Position numbers and translations under genes: made by a program. This document shows positions 45,441 through 56,419 of a DNA stretch of 64,000 nucleotides, one piece after another; positions within the stretch are counted from its first letter, which is position 1; each line of letters starts with the position of its first letter. A model generated the notes under the pieces. It saw nothing but the letters and a program-made list of their open reading frames with translations. It was not told the DNA's origin and did not search any database. The stretch covers positions 930,001-994,000 of the forward strand of contig CM082584.2 in the NCBI GenBank assembly GCA_040954595.2, read 5' to 3'. Origin of the DNA: Balanoglossus misakiensis. Lineage: Eukaryota > Hemichordata.

Positions 45441-46894
45441 CAGTGGTTCAAGATGATCCTGTTGAAATTGTAAGTTTTTCTCTTATTTCTTTTTTGAACC
45501 TGGACCTGGTAATTAGCTTAGCTTGAGTAATATTGATTATTGGACCTGGTTTGATGTCTTATTATAACAACTACAGAAGAATCTCTGGACACAGTGAAAT
45601 ACACTCCAGGGTTATGGTAATGACTGACAAATTGTCAGTTTAAAAAAGTAGACAAAGAACTCAGTTAAATATTATAATAAAAATTTGCTTTTAATATAAG
45701 GAAAAGGTACAATTGATATACTTGTAATTAAAACATAAATATAATGATGAAATTCTTCAACTGTTCTGTAGTTGCACCAGTATTTGTATAAGCTAAAAAT
45801 GTTGACTTCTGGCAGGACAACTCAAACAGATATTAAACTTATTTATAGTACTTCCACTTCATGACTTTGTTCAAAAATTTCCCAAACTTATTTCATTGTT
45901 GATGAGTTGTCACCTCCGAACAACACAAAAAGGAACAGTTTGTATAAAAAAGTAATTTTGCATGAATCTTAAACATACATGCACAAGTTGAGTGAATAAC
46001 ACAATATAATCATATTCTACAATGAATTACAATATCAAGATTAAGGGTTTCACATATGACATTACATTGCTACATTTTATATACATGAATTTAATTTGAA
46101 AAATTTCCATTGATCTATAACACCATGAATAATATAAAAATATGCGAATAAATACTTTGAATTATTATATATACATGTCAGGTCTCAAAGTGAGTAACTA
46201 TATTTCCATTCACCTATGAACTGGTTATTAACCAAATGAAATGATAGGATCTTTTATTTTGAGGATCTTATAATTGTGATCATACACATCCATATTCCAA
46301 AATTCGCATGCCAAACAAATATCAGATTTATACGGCCAGTTGTAAAGACAGTACAAGGGGCAAAAAAAATGACAATAGTTAATCATCATCTCCCTTCTTT
46401 TACAGTCTTGGAGAATGGTGACGGTTGAAGTCAAATTAAAGAAAAATATCAAGAAAAATATCAAAATTTGAAGCACTAATTCAGGAGGATATATATCATC
46501 GGGAGGTAGTCACTGAATATATTGAGAGAAATAATTCATAATCTATGCATTTGGATGAAAAGACCTTCTATCTGATCAAGTTAAGGATAAATGCTGCCTT
46601 GTATGAATACAGAAGCAAGTCAGCATGCAAAGGGAGAGCTGAATTGGTACACTGTTAAATTTGTCCTCCAAATTCAACAAAAATATGTTGTTGTTTAGGA
46701 ATTCTCGTATTATCATATCTTTTTCATTACACAATACCTTATAATAAGTCATAACAAATTTTTAAGGAAAATTCTTTAAAATATGTAAAATATATAGCCT
46801 TATAACCAACATACTTTAAAGATGATTATTTATGATCATTTCATTCAGATGTTGCTAAGAGTGTAATAATAAAGATCTGTTTCACTCCAACCAA
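45441..46894. other. AT-rich DNA without a gene
   Basis: I see no coding frame, repeat family or RNA gene here. It lies downstream of the minus-strand membrane-protein gene and may include part of its 3' UTR. Confidence 0.5.
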
Positions 46895-46900
46895 TTTAAT
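46895..46900 (-). terminator. Possible polyadenylation signal (ATTAAA)
   Basis: ATTAAA on the minus strand, about 165 nt after the stop codon of the membrane-protein gene. A canonical AATAAA on the same strand is further away (near 46253). Confidence 0.3.
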
Positions 46901-46903
46901 GTG

Positions 46904-47038
46904 CGCTTATCACAGTACTGTCGTCTGACAAAGCATAACTATTATTGTTATCATTTATGGGATTATACCAAGCTTATCACAGTACTGTGTCAACTCACAA
47001 AATGAAAACCATTCTAGTTATCATTTGAATTATACCAT
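46904..47038. repeat. Two-copy ~67-bp tandem repeat
   Basis: GCTTATCACAGTACTGT ... GTTATCATTTnnnnATTATACC occurs at about 46904-46971 and again at 46972-47038, within the likely 3' UTR. Confidence 0.7.
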
Positions 47039-47062
47039 ACATGTACACACAGAGATGGCACA

Positions 47063-47327
47063 TTAGAAGTATCTGTCTCCGTGACTCTCATGAAATAGTT
47101 CATTTCTACTCTTAAGAGGCCTTGGTCTCCATTCCTCACTTCCACTGGCACTACCACTGTCACCACTATACATGGGATTGTAGTGATAGATTTCTCTGAA
47201 GGCTTCCTCATCTTCCACACTTTTCCCTGCCTTGCTATCAACATCATCTGTATCATCAAACCAATGGATATCCATAGTTGCCTCTTGTTCTTCCCAGCCT
47301 GGATGTTTCTTTCCTCCAAGAGCACAC
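47063..47327 (-). CDS. Exon: cytoplasmic tail and stop
   Basis: Joins in phase 2 and reads RCALGGKKHPGWEEQEATMD, an acidic DDTDDVD stretch, VEDEEAFREIYHYNPMYSGD, a Ser/Gly run and basic KSRNELFHESHGDRYF before TAA (47063-47065). NPMY fits the NPxY motif bound by PTB domains or endocytic adaptors. Acceptor TTTGACATTCAG. Confidence 0.9.
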
Positions 47328-50300
47328 CTGAATGTCAAATAGTTGAACATCATCAATGTGGGATTTGTTGTGATGTTGTTACTACTGTAGAATAACGCAG
47401 GTGGTTGTTGGACACTTTGCGGTCTGGTCGCGTGACTTTGCCTTGTTAGCCGCCATGCATGTTGAACGCGAATTATACCATGATGCACTGCAGTTACCCT
47501 ATACGCGAATAGGTCTATGCATGAACTCTTTGAATAAATTTGCTTCCACGATACAGATGTGATTATTTTTCACGTTGCCTCATGCATGTATGGAAAGATA
47601 CAGGTAAATTCCCAGTTTTCTGATGGGCAACATTTCTACAGCTGTCTCGATTCTACTCTGGTAGTACTAAATAACTTACCGTTGGTACATGAGTAACATT
47701 ATTACACCAAGCACTAACACAGCCGCTAAACCTCCCGCAACACCACCAATGATGACAGCTGTGTCAACGGAGGAATCTGTAAGAGTTTAAATATTTCTAT
47801 TTGTCACGGGGGCGATATGCTACGATAAAAGCAAGACAACCATTCATTATGATGCTTAACTATTGTAAAATGGTTAGTTGACCAAAAATCTAGTTATACT
47901 GCAGATGTTGCAGTTTCACCATTTTCACAAATATTTTCAAGACAACGTAAACTGTAATCATGTAGATCAAACAAATGTGTAAACTTTAGTGAATATTGTT
48001 TTTCAACCTTGAGTTATTAAAAGACAAAGAAATGTATACACACCTTTAACTTGCATTGGTATTCTCTGGCGGCAAGTTTCACCTTGATATTCATCAGTAC
48101 ATTCACAAACAGGATTGCCATCACTGTCCTTGATGCAAACAGCATTGTTTGAGCAGAACCCTTCACATTTATCTAGACACAAGAATAAAATCACATCACA
48201 TTATTCTACCTGACGAACCATTTGTATTAGACAAGAACTAAACCCACTTGCAGATTCATTTCTTACAAACGGAATGGAAGTTGTGTGCTGTCGAACGTTG
48301 ATTCACTATATATCCACATGTACCGGGTGAATAACATAAACAGTGTCTTGTATCAAACATAATTAATGGAAAAAGGGCAGCAAGAGAGATACTAAATCAA
48401 CAGTAGTTTCTACGTTTTAGCTGTACATATTTCTGTTGACATTTCAGTTGTAGATAGTTACATACCTGTACAAGTTATTCCATCACCAGTGAAACCAGTT
48501 TTGCAAGTGCATTCATATCCTGGTACAAGATTCCTGCAAGTGGCATTTGGGTGACAGTCATCCAGACCAAGACGACATTCATGTGCATCTAGAAAACAAA
48601 AATTCTTGCAATGTCTTTAACTGACCACCAAATAAAACTATGGGATCTTCATACATATCACCAGTTAAAGGTATACGGTCACCTATGGAAAATTAGCTAT
48701 AGTTACCATGGCAAAAGGAGATCTAGCCAATCACAGATTTTCAGTGGGTGGCACATGCAAAAAAGAGCGCCACCATATGTTCTTTAGAACTCTCATATAC
48801 TCCATTTCAGCCATATATGGGCGTTTGTAAATTGGAGGTGACTGTATACCTTTAAGTTAGATGACTACCCAGATGCAGTGCATGGTTATCACATTCCATA
48901 GCCTAACATGTAGAATTCTGAGAAAACAGTATTACAATATTGTTATTTCCGTGAAATTTTCAGAAAAGGTGTTAAAAGAGGAGCATTATTAAATTATATA
49001 AAAATATTGGATCACACAACATATCAAATGATACTCTAAATAAAGAGGAAAATTTCTTATAATGAAGTGTTTGTGTCAGATTGAACAGTTAAGGTTGATC
49101 TCCACAAGCACTTCATGCATGTTATCAGTTCTATGATTATGAAAAATTTATTCCTACCATCACATTCTGTTTCATATAGGGCACCCTCTCTGCCTGTAGT
49201 GTAGCCAGTTGGGCATGGTTGACAAGCATCCTGGTTGAATTCAAAGTTATATGTTCCAACAGGGCATTTCTCACATCTATAGGACTCCTGATTCAAGTAC
49301 CAACCAACATTGCAGGAAGCTGTAGATGGAATGGAAAAAGAGCATAGAATAAAATTGGAGGACTATCATTATTTTGAACAACTGAGGCACAATAATACAA
49401 CCTTCAGTTCAGTACAGTTGAGATACAACATGAAAAGTTGTATACATAATACTTACAAACATTACAATCTTCACTTAAGGTTGAACCGACTGTTCTTGTG
49501 GTGAAGCCAAATGGGCACGGCATACAAGATGGCTGAAGTTCAGCATTTGATCGATAGGTTCCCATGGGACACGACTCACAAGACCCATTGACACTAAGTT
49601 GGACTCCCACTGATTTACATACCTCTGTAATTGAGAAGATTAATTTTTTGATATTCACGATTATCTGCTTTTCACTCACGTGAATTTGTTAAACTGTTGA
49701 ATATGTTACATATCTGGCGGTTCTAAAGTAAAAACCTACTCGGAAAAAAGTTTACTGGATGCCGAAATATTGCTTGCCTGTCACTTACAAATGATAACGC
49801 CATGGGTACGTCAAATGGCCAGATCATGTGATTGATAGTCAAGAATAGCAAATAACACAAGTACCTACCCTGACATTGTGACTCATCAGTAGCTCCTTCA
49901 ACTAATGTAAGCATTCCCTTTGGGCAAGTATTACACACAAACTTTCCTTCTTCTGATTGCCAGAATCCAATGGGGCAGCTTTGGCACTGAGAAGTCCCGT
50001 TGTCAAAGTAGTGACCAACATCGCACCTCTCTGCAATAGACATCATTGTTGAAAAATTATTTTTTCAACCAAAGAGATGAACATTCCAATTGTCATTCTT
50101 TCCATATTGGATCACACCACAATAATTTGATATATACGTCACAATTCCCGGCAAGGGGTATGGGGTTTTATCGGGCCAGTGGCATGAGTGAGGCTAGACG
50201 CTAGTTTTGGAATACGGCTAGATACTAGGCTATGGCTGTGGACGAGGAGGAGATATTGCCTTCTGTTATACATACCAAAACACTGCAAGATGGATAATGA

Positions 50301-53300
50301 TCTCTTTCCCCTGGTGACTCCATTATTTGGACAGGCATTGCATGCTGTTTGTCCTTCAAGGGGTTGATAATATCCAATTGCACAAGGATGGCACTGACTC
50401 AGCTCAGTGTCATGGTACGACCCTTCAGGACACAATACTGTGGAAATACAAAATGTTGAAGGCAGATGTATACATTGTTCATGTACTGATCATTATGCAT
50501 TAATGGTTTAAAACACAACTACAATTGTAACACACAGCATTCATTTTGGCCAGTTTTTCACTCTTGTGTCTACAAGTGGGATTGCAGTTGTGTGTGGTTG
50601 AATGTTGATTCACTATATATCCACATGTAGAATAACATTAACTGTGTCTTCTATCAAACATAATTAATGGAAAAAGGGCAGCGAGAAAGAGACTTTGTCC
50701 CTCCTTGGTATGAGCATATCAAATCAATTATTTCCTTATATCACCTCTTGGTTGGGTTGTATTTACCACTCACACTTGTCTTTAATTTGTACACTGCGAC
50801 TCACAACCACACTCGCAGCAATACGGCCCACCTAACAGGTCATATCAGGCGATATAAACATATTAACATCTACACCTTTTTATAATATTAATTTTGGACA
50901 CAGTTTTAATCCTTTCACCACCATGGTTCAGTCCAAACCAATTGTTTTCTATGGTAAGGTTTGACCTCTATAGAGGAAACTGGGAGTGAAAGGGTTAAAG
51001 TACATAACAACTGAGGAGTATAGGCACTCACCACATTCTTCTCCAACAAGAACACTACCATTGGAACAGAATATTGTACTTTCAACTTGTAATGTCTCAG
51101 CGTCGACCGAATATTCAGCTGTATCAAAAGGACCATTCTTGACTGCATCTTCAATAACTACAACTGCAGCATCAGCAGAGCTAATGGATAAAACAACAGG
51201 CAAAAAATTCTTACATATGCCACATTACAATACCAACCAGAAGTGTGTACTGTAAACTGAATTGTTTTCACGACAGGAAATTTTCGCGATATTAAAAGAG
51301 GCGACTGTTACGTGAGGACGAATTTTCGAGTTCTCGTATTTCACTAACTGCATCATTATCTCCAAAAACATTTTACACAACTTTTTATTTTAACGTTTTT
51401 TTGACCAGCACATGTTTTGCAGAAATTTACTGCTCGCGAAAATAACACGTTTTGCAGTATATTTCGAATGCATGAATCTTTAGAATACAGGATGCCGCAA
51501 CATGAAGGAAGGTGGGCAGAAATGATGGGGTTGCCAAAAACTGAAAATGTTTGAGTGTTAAGACACAAAATAATTTGTTTTCACTTGCATGAATGGAATA
51601 TTTTGCAATAATGCAAACACCAGCTGTATAGGGAATACAGAGCTGGTCCTCACACAGCCTGGGATCAGTACCCTAGACATGTCACCAAAGTCATTTCAAT
51701 AGAACAGAAGGGGAATGAAATACTCGAAAAATAACAATTACTACTCACGCATTGGTTGTGAAACTGAACTGAACCACAAGCTGAGTATCAGCCTGTCTCT
51801 TTCTTCGGTTTGAGGCGCCGCAGGTTATTTCAAGGTCATCAAAGTTGCATTCACCGCCACAAATACCAAACAAATCATTCAGATAGTTGATAGTGTTCAT
51901 AAAACTGATCCTCAATTGCTGGATGACACCATTGTTACATGTACCAGCCTGTGAATTGTATGACACGCCACAATTCACTCCACGTTGAGTCTTCCCAGGA
52001 GCTGCAGTAGAACAATACAAACAAACAAATTTTGTTAAAGATGCAATTTTCAATCTAGCGAACGATGTATTGACTTAGACTGCGAAACCGCTTAGCCAAT
52101 CAGGAAAGTTACAGCTGCTTACCCAGAACAAAATATTAAGAAAATAGCTCAAATGTACTGGAGCTTTATATTGGGGTAAGCAGATATGATGTTAACAAAT
52201 TATCTACCTGTAATCACAACCTTGACATACTGTAAAGCAAGAATTTGCATTACTCATATTTCTCTTTTCATTTATAACTAAAAGAAAATTGTCTCAATGC
52301 TGGAATACCCCCTCTCACAACTCTCTCTCTTTGGAGAATTTTCTGAATGTGCATGTGCAACCTGATTATATTTCTTTACTGATACCAAATCATTTTTTTC
52401 TCACCTGAACATCCAGGGAAGGTGAATTCCTCGTCTGGATTCTCAGGATTAAAAGATCCTTCACTATGGCAGAGATAGTAAGGTGCTGGCAGGCTTGCAA
52501 ACTTGTATCCTGGTAAACAATCCACCTGACAGAACACACCCGACTCAAACTCATTACAGATGGAAATACCTTTAACTGGTGGTGCTGGCTTTTCACAATC
52601 AAATGATGTAAAAGAAAGGAGAACACAGTTTATTTGTCTATATATATATTTTTAATTTTATTTCATCTATCATCCAACAGGCAAATACTACCCAAATGTC
52701 TGTGTCTCATATATCATCCAACAGGCAAATACTACCCAAATGTCCAGGTCTAGGTAACGAACCCACAACCCTAGCCACTAGGGCACAATGCCTCTTTTAC
52801 CAGGTTCACACAGGGTAAAATTTGAGACACTATTTGCCAGTGCTAACCACAGAGCATTAATCCTTTGAGTCATGTTGTGTCCACACACACAAAGTTTATG
52901 TATGGGCGCTGAGGCTCGGCCCCATAGACAATGGGTTGCGGAGAGGTGTTAATCCTTACACCGGCTCAGGTCTGGCTGGCAGAGCCGTCTAAAATCTGAG
53001 ACGTTTCAGGACCACTTACACCGTCCACACATGTTTTTTTTAAGACAGTATCAATTCTGAGATGCTTCAGAACTGTCTTAATGGTGTATGTGTGACACCC
53101 ATATTTATTACACAGTCAAATCTTTTAAACAGAACACCAACACATTAACATGTTTCTATGTAAAAGGGACTAGGAAAAGCTGTTGGTTGAAGAGAGGTTT
53201 CCCGATTAGACAGGGTTTGTTTTAGACGGGTTTGAGTGTCCTTGTATGTTCTGAATGATGTTGTTATAATTTTTGATAGTTACATAGGGACAAAAGTGAT

Positions 53301-56178
53301 AATGATGCAATCATATTACTGTAAAACGGCAAATTTTCCCAAACTTCGGCAAAAAAAAAGAAGAAAATAAAGTCGCATAAAATGTTTTTCAGAGATAACA
53401 GAGTACATGTAGTTAGTAAAATACTAGAATGCGGAAATTTAATTCTCGTGTCACAGTTGCCTCTTTTGATATATTGCAAAATATTTTCTGTCACGAAAAT
53501 GTCCCGTTTTACAGTATGTGACAAGACATAACAAGGGGTAGAGATGACAATTTGTCAAGATATTAATTAATTTGTAAAGTTTATGTATGAATGATAAAAA
53601 AATTCACTCACGCAGTACATAGAGTAAAAAGTAGCACTGTGCATTGTTGCCAGCTGTATCTGAAGCAACATAGCTGATCTGGTAGGTTCCCCAGGAAAAG
53701 GTGTCACCTGTAAGAACAAAATTATGCACATCATTACAGGCATGGGTGCTAAAGCCAAAATAGCTTCCGTTTCTTGAATGTTTTTCATGATTTTCTTTTC
53801 AAACTTAGAATGGTCCATTTAAGTGAGCTATCTGGTGGGTATACACAGGCATATTATCAACTCCTGATTGTGACTGTACATATAAACATGAACAAGATAT
53901 GTATACTAAACAGATATGGTGCCGCACACGTTTATTCAACTGCCCATTGTAAGAGAACACAACATTTGTGGTATGGGTATCCCAAGTAGTAGTGGAGAAT
54001 ATTAAGTACTTTACTGATTAAAGGCCTTGCTCAACAGTTGGTCAAATCTTTTGTTTCCAATAAACAATTACGTGCAAACACAAATGCTTTCGAGTTTTAA
54101 CTTCATTGTACTGCCCTGGGATCGAGGAAAGGGCCTATAAACATATGGTAATAGTATCAGCAATTGAGGCTTTAATACTTGGAAGCAAGATCATCTGTCG
54201 CACATAGGATGTGCTAGCCATATATGAGTAACGGCCACAAGAATAAACTGTACCAGTATGCTTCATACTGACCATAATCTTAGGAAAGTTGTCTCAGCTT
54301 GTTGGTTTCTGTTTAGATCAACTCCCCACCCCACCCCGATATAAAAAACTTAGTTAGTGTGAATGTTATATATTATCTATAATCAGAAATGATATTTTAT
54401 AGGAAACTTACCCATTGTGTAGGTTTGTGTCACATTGGCAATGGCGACATAATCTGTAAATATAGGCTCCTGCCATACTCCTGTTGTCAAGCTATTAGGA
54501 CTAATTATACGGGTCGTATTGGGACAGTAAATGACTTCAGGAGCGTGTTTATCTGAAGAAAAAAAAATGAAAGAATAACAAATGTTTGTAAATTAAACAA
54601 CTGGTCCACACCCCCTATGCATACACTGGTACATTTAGGTAAATGCACTACTAGATGTTAATATCTGTCACATATTCATGAGAAATCCAGATATTGTTAA
54701 GTGCTTGTTTTCTGATACATGTGAATAGACTAGATCACTGTCAAGAAACACTACAAGATAGGACAGGAGTCATGAGATGGTATCCATAGGCATAATAACT
54801 GATATGATCAATTACACTCATGATAAGCCTAGTTCTTGGAACAGCAGAAACTGATGATGATGATGGTGATGATGATGACGATGATGATGATGATGGTGGT
54901 GGTGGTGGTGGTGATGATGATTATGATGATGATGATGGTGATGGTGGTTGTGAATAGTATCATTACATTCAGTGTTAAATACATGTACGGTAGAAACAAA
55001 AAGAGTGAGCGATACAGGCATGGGCAGATGATGATTCCCTATACTTCCTAAAGTAGAGAGATTGCAGGCTGTGTGATTGGAGTACAACACACAGCAGCTA
55101 GGGGCTGGTGAATGTACACAGGAAAAACTACTCAAAATTTCACACAGTTTTCCCTGGACAGACACAACATTACAAGGAGAGCTGTGTTAAAGTAAGGATT
55201 TAGGATTAATCAACTCTGTGAATATGACCCAATTTCTCCTCGTCAGATTATGCATAAAATTGTTTGATAGTAATGAATAAGGCTATTTACCAACAGGTGT
55301 GCATGGTGAACCAGAGTAACCAATTGGGCACCTGGTACTTCCACAAGCTGATGGCTGGATTTTGACCACACTACCCAATAACTCTTGATCCATTTCAACC
55401 CACATGACATGATTGCCAAGTGGACTTTGTGAACAGTTCAAAGCCAGACTCTGGATTTCAACAGGAGTCAATACATAATCGTATACATTCATCTGTGTAA
55501 CATCACCATGGAAGCTAAAATAGTAGTCAAGGAGTCCATTTTCGTCATAGCTTTGACCAAGAATTACCATACAGCTGTTGAAAAACAAGAGAATAATGAA
55601 TTCATTAAAAGTGCTGGTAAGAAGTTGTCAAAAATAAACTGTGAAAATCAGTATCGTTCCGCATAAGTTTGAATTTGAAAGTGCCACGAAGATAGCTTTG
55701 CTGATGTCCATAGTTTGCTCCCTTGATTTTTTTGGCCAGTTTTGTTGTAAGTCGCAACATGTTATGATGATATTGTATTGTCATGTAGGAGTAAGACAAG
55801 CTACCTAGCAGATAAGTTATAAACAAGATAACTGCTTCACAAATAAATGGTTCACTTCTCTTGAGGCTTGGGAAAACTTGACAGTATAGGAAAATATAGA
55901 ATTTTAACATGTGATGATGACAATTTTCTATGGCTTTGTAGGAGTTAAAAATGTTCGGAGTTCCACTAGCAACTTACTTTTCTGAGTCATCGATACCTGT
56001 CCAGGATGGAAGGGGTGATGTTACTGCAACACCATTCAAGTAAACTGCCACAATGCCTTCTTCAATTACCATGACAACATTATGCCACGAGTTGTCATCT
56101 ACTGATACGGTTACACCATTTGTACTGACAGATAGACTTCTGTCCAGGACAAGAAGGGTACTATCAACTTGGGTTAAG
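47063..56178 (-). CDS. SVEP1/polydom-like membrane protein, 3' part of gene (15 exons)
   Basis: In coding order the exons are 55979-56178, 55291-55574, 54412-54552, 53612-53707, 52405-52584 (or 52599), 51749-52001, 51032-51180, 50276-50437, 49869-50030, 49457-49624, 49158-49319, 48466-48588, 48044-48172, 47680-47776 and 47063-47327. About 860 codons are continuous across all junctions, most in phase 1. Domains in order: second half of a pentraxin domain, HYR, sushi, an unassigned linker with RRKR, four ephrin-receptor-like modules, two EGF modules, one transmembrane helix and an acidic cytoplasmic tail. HYR, sushi, ephrin-receptor-like, EGF and pentraxin modules together are characteristic of SVEP1/polydom, a secreted adhesion protein; this one is membrane-anchored. 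A role in cell adhesion or ligand binding is inference. The first pentraxin half and signal peptide are not found before 64000. Confidence 0.9.
47680..47776 (-). CDS. Exon: transmembrane helix
   Basis: Encodes DSSVDTAVIIGGVAGG then LAAVLVLGVIMLLMYQR: about 25 uncharged residues with GG..GG motifs, stopped by a basic residue. This sets type-I topology. Acceptor CTCTTACAG, donor CG|GTAAGT, phase 2 out. Confidence 0.9.
48044..48172 (-). CDS. Exon: EGF module 2 and juxtamembrane link
   Basis: Forty-three codons, phase 1-1. CEGFCSNNAVCIKDSDGN then CECTDEYQGETC is a second six-cysteine EGF, followed by RQRIPMQVK. Acceptor TTCTTGTGTCTAG, donor G|GTGTGT. Confidence 0.92.
48268..48390. repeat. Intronic repeat, copy 1
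   Basis: About 115 bp (GTTGATTCACTATATATCCAC ... AAACATAATTAATGG) that recurs at 50582-50700 in another intron of the same gene, same orientation. Confidence 0.75.
48466..48588 (-). CDS. Exon: EGF module 1
   Basis: Forty-one codons, phase 1-1, six cysteines: CRLGLDDCHPNATC then GYECTCKTGFTGDGITC. The G-F-x-G-D-G ending is typical of EGF repeats. It lacks the DxxE start of calcium-binding EGF. Acceptor GTTTTCTAG, donor G|GTATGT. Confidence 0.92.
49158..49319 (-). CDS. Exon: ephrin-receptor-like module 4
   Basis: Fifty-four codons, phase 1-1. CEKCPVGTYNFEFNQDAC then QPCPTGYTTGREGALYETEC. Acceptor CCATCTACAG, donor G|GTAGGA. Confidence 0.92.
49457..49624 (-). CDS. Exon: ephrin-receptor-like module 3
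   Basis: Fifty-six codons, phase 1-1. CESCPMGTYRSNAELQPSC then MPCPFGFTTRTVGSTLSEDC. Acceptor TTCTCAATTACAG; the donor T|GTAAGT lies inside a Val-Cys reading, two codons after the final DC. Confidence 0.9.
49869..50030 (-). CDS. Exon: ephrin-receptor-like module 2
   Basis: Fifty-four codons, phase 1-1. CDVGHYFDNGTSQCQSCPIG then FWQSEEGKFVCNTCPKG shows the same cysteine spacing. Acceptor TGTCTATTGCAG, donor G|GTAGGT. Confidence 0.92.
50276..50437 (-). CDS. Exon: ephrin-receptor-like module 1
   Basis: Fifty-four codons, phase 1-1. CPEGSYHDTELSQCHPCAIG then YYQPLEGQTACNACP is the GCC2/GCC3 (Ephrin_rec_like) pattern. Acceptor GTATTTCCACAG, donor G|GTATGT. Confidence 0.9.
50582..50700. repeat. 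Intronic repeat, copy 2
   Basis: Partner of 48268-48390, lying in the intron before ephrin-like module 1. A diverged stretch of the arm repeat (compare 15360-15440) lies nearby at 50140-50215, partly in the next intron. Confidence 0.7.
51032..51180 (-). CDS. Exon: linker continued
   Basis: Reads SADAAVVVIEDAVKNGPFDT, then STIFCSNGSVLVGEEC. It joins the preceding exon in phase 2 and leads in phase 1 into the first ephrin-receptor-like module. It may complete a domain cut by the RRKR site. Acceptor GTTTTATCCATTAG, donor G|GTGAGT. Confidence 0.85.
51749..52001 (-). CDS. Exon: linker with four-Cys segment and RRKR site
   Basis: Eighty-four codons without an assigned domain: NCGVSYNSQAGTCNNG, NDLFGICGGECNFDDLEITC, then SNRRKRQADTQLVVQFSF. 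RRKR (51796-51807) is a furin-type cleavage site. A comparable HYR-sushi-linker-ephrin-like order exists in SVEP1, so this is probably an ancestral part. Acceptor GTTCTACTGCAG, donor GC|GTGAGT, phase 2 out. Confidence 0.85.
52405..52584 (-). CDS. Exon: sushi/CCP module
   Basis: Contains GISICNEFESGVFCQVDCLP, GYKFAS, YYLCHSEGSF and FPGCS, a complement-control module. The nearest canonical acceptor (AAAAGCCAG) starts the exon at 52584 in the right phase but drops the expected first cysteine. An upstream in-frame DCEKPAPP supplies it if splicing used a TG acceptor (start 52599). Donor TCAG|GTGAGA, phase 1. Confidence 0.8.
52671..52741. repeat. Short intronic tandem duplication
   Basis: ATCATCCAACAGGCAAATAC ... 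CCAAATGTC occurs twice, about 44 bp apart, in the intron upstream of the sushi exon. Confidence 0.8.
53612..53707 (-). CDS. Exon: HYR domain, second part
   Basis: Thirty-two codons, phase 1-1. GDTFSWGTYQISYVASDTAG then NNAQCYFLLYVL is the HYR end pattern (F..G...V.Y.A.D..GN...C.F...V). The two HYR exons total 79 residues, the usual domain length. Confidence 0.88.
54412..54552 (-). CDS. Exon: HYR domain, first part
   Basis: Forty-seven codons, phase 1-1. DKHAPEVIYCPNTT then WQEPIFTDYV matches the HYR start (D..PP.i.CP) and the W..P...D strand. A T-rich acceptor ends TTCTTCAG; donor G|GTAAGT. Confidence 0.85.
54852..54949. repeat. (GAT)n/(GGT)n microsatellite
   Basis: Mostly GAT triplets with a GGT run, in the intron between the pentraxin and HYR exons. 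It generates a spurious poly-His frame on the minus strand. Confidence 0.95.
55291..55574 (-). CDS. Exon: pentraxin C-terminal part plus Cys-rich link
   Basis: Reads CMVILGQSYDENG, then SFHGDVTQMNVYDYVLTPVE, then NCSQSPLGNHVMW. These are the pentraxin signatures GQ..D..GG..D, SF.G...N...W.vL and C...GN...W. The tail CGSTRCPIGYSGSPC links to HYR. Acceptor TTGTTTTTCAACAG, donor G|GTAAAT. Confidence 0.9.
55979..56178 (-). CDS. Exon: pentraxin/LamG domain, middle part
   Basis: Acceptor TTGAATTTCTTGGCAG, donor AA|GTAAGT, phase 2 out. Contains VSVDDNSWHNVVMV and GIVAVYLNGV, the W-H and Y-L-(N/D)-G strands of pentraxin/LamG folds. The exon starts mid-domain, so at least one upstream coding exon exists. 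Confidence 0.85.
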
Positions 56179-56419
56179 CTGCCAAGAAATTCAAAACAGA
56201 GATTAGACATAAATCGATGCATCAGCTGGTACTTTTGGGAAATTATCACACTTTTTTCAAACTGCACCACCTTTAGCCCATACAGAAGTATGCACTGAAC
56301 TATGTACAAGTATTATGAACCCTAAGTATGAGTGCATATGCAAGTTTAAACCAGACAAATAATAAATCTTCGCCGCAAAGGAATATGGTCGCCACCGTGA
56401 GAAAATGCAAAATACAATT

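Noticed and set aside
54818-55165. Poly-histidine ORF on the minus strand
   Set aside because: Produced by the GAT/GGT microsatellite at 54852-54949 inside an intron.
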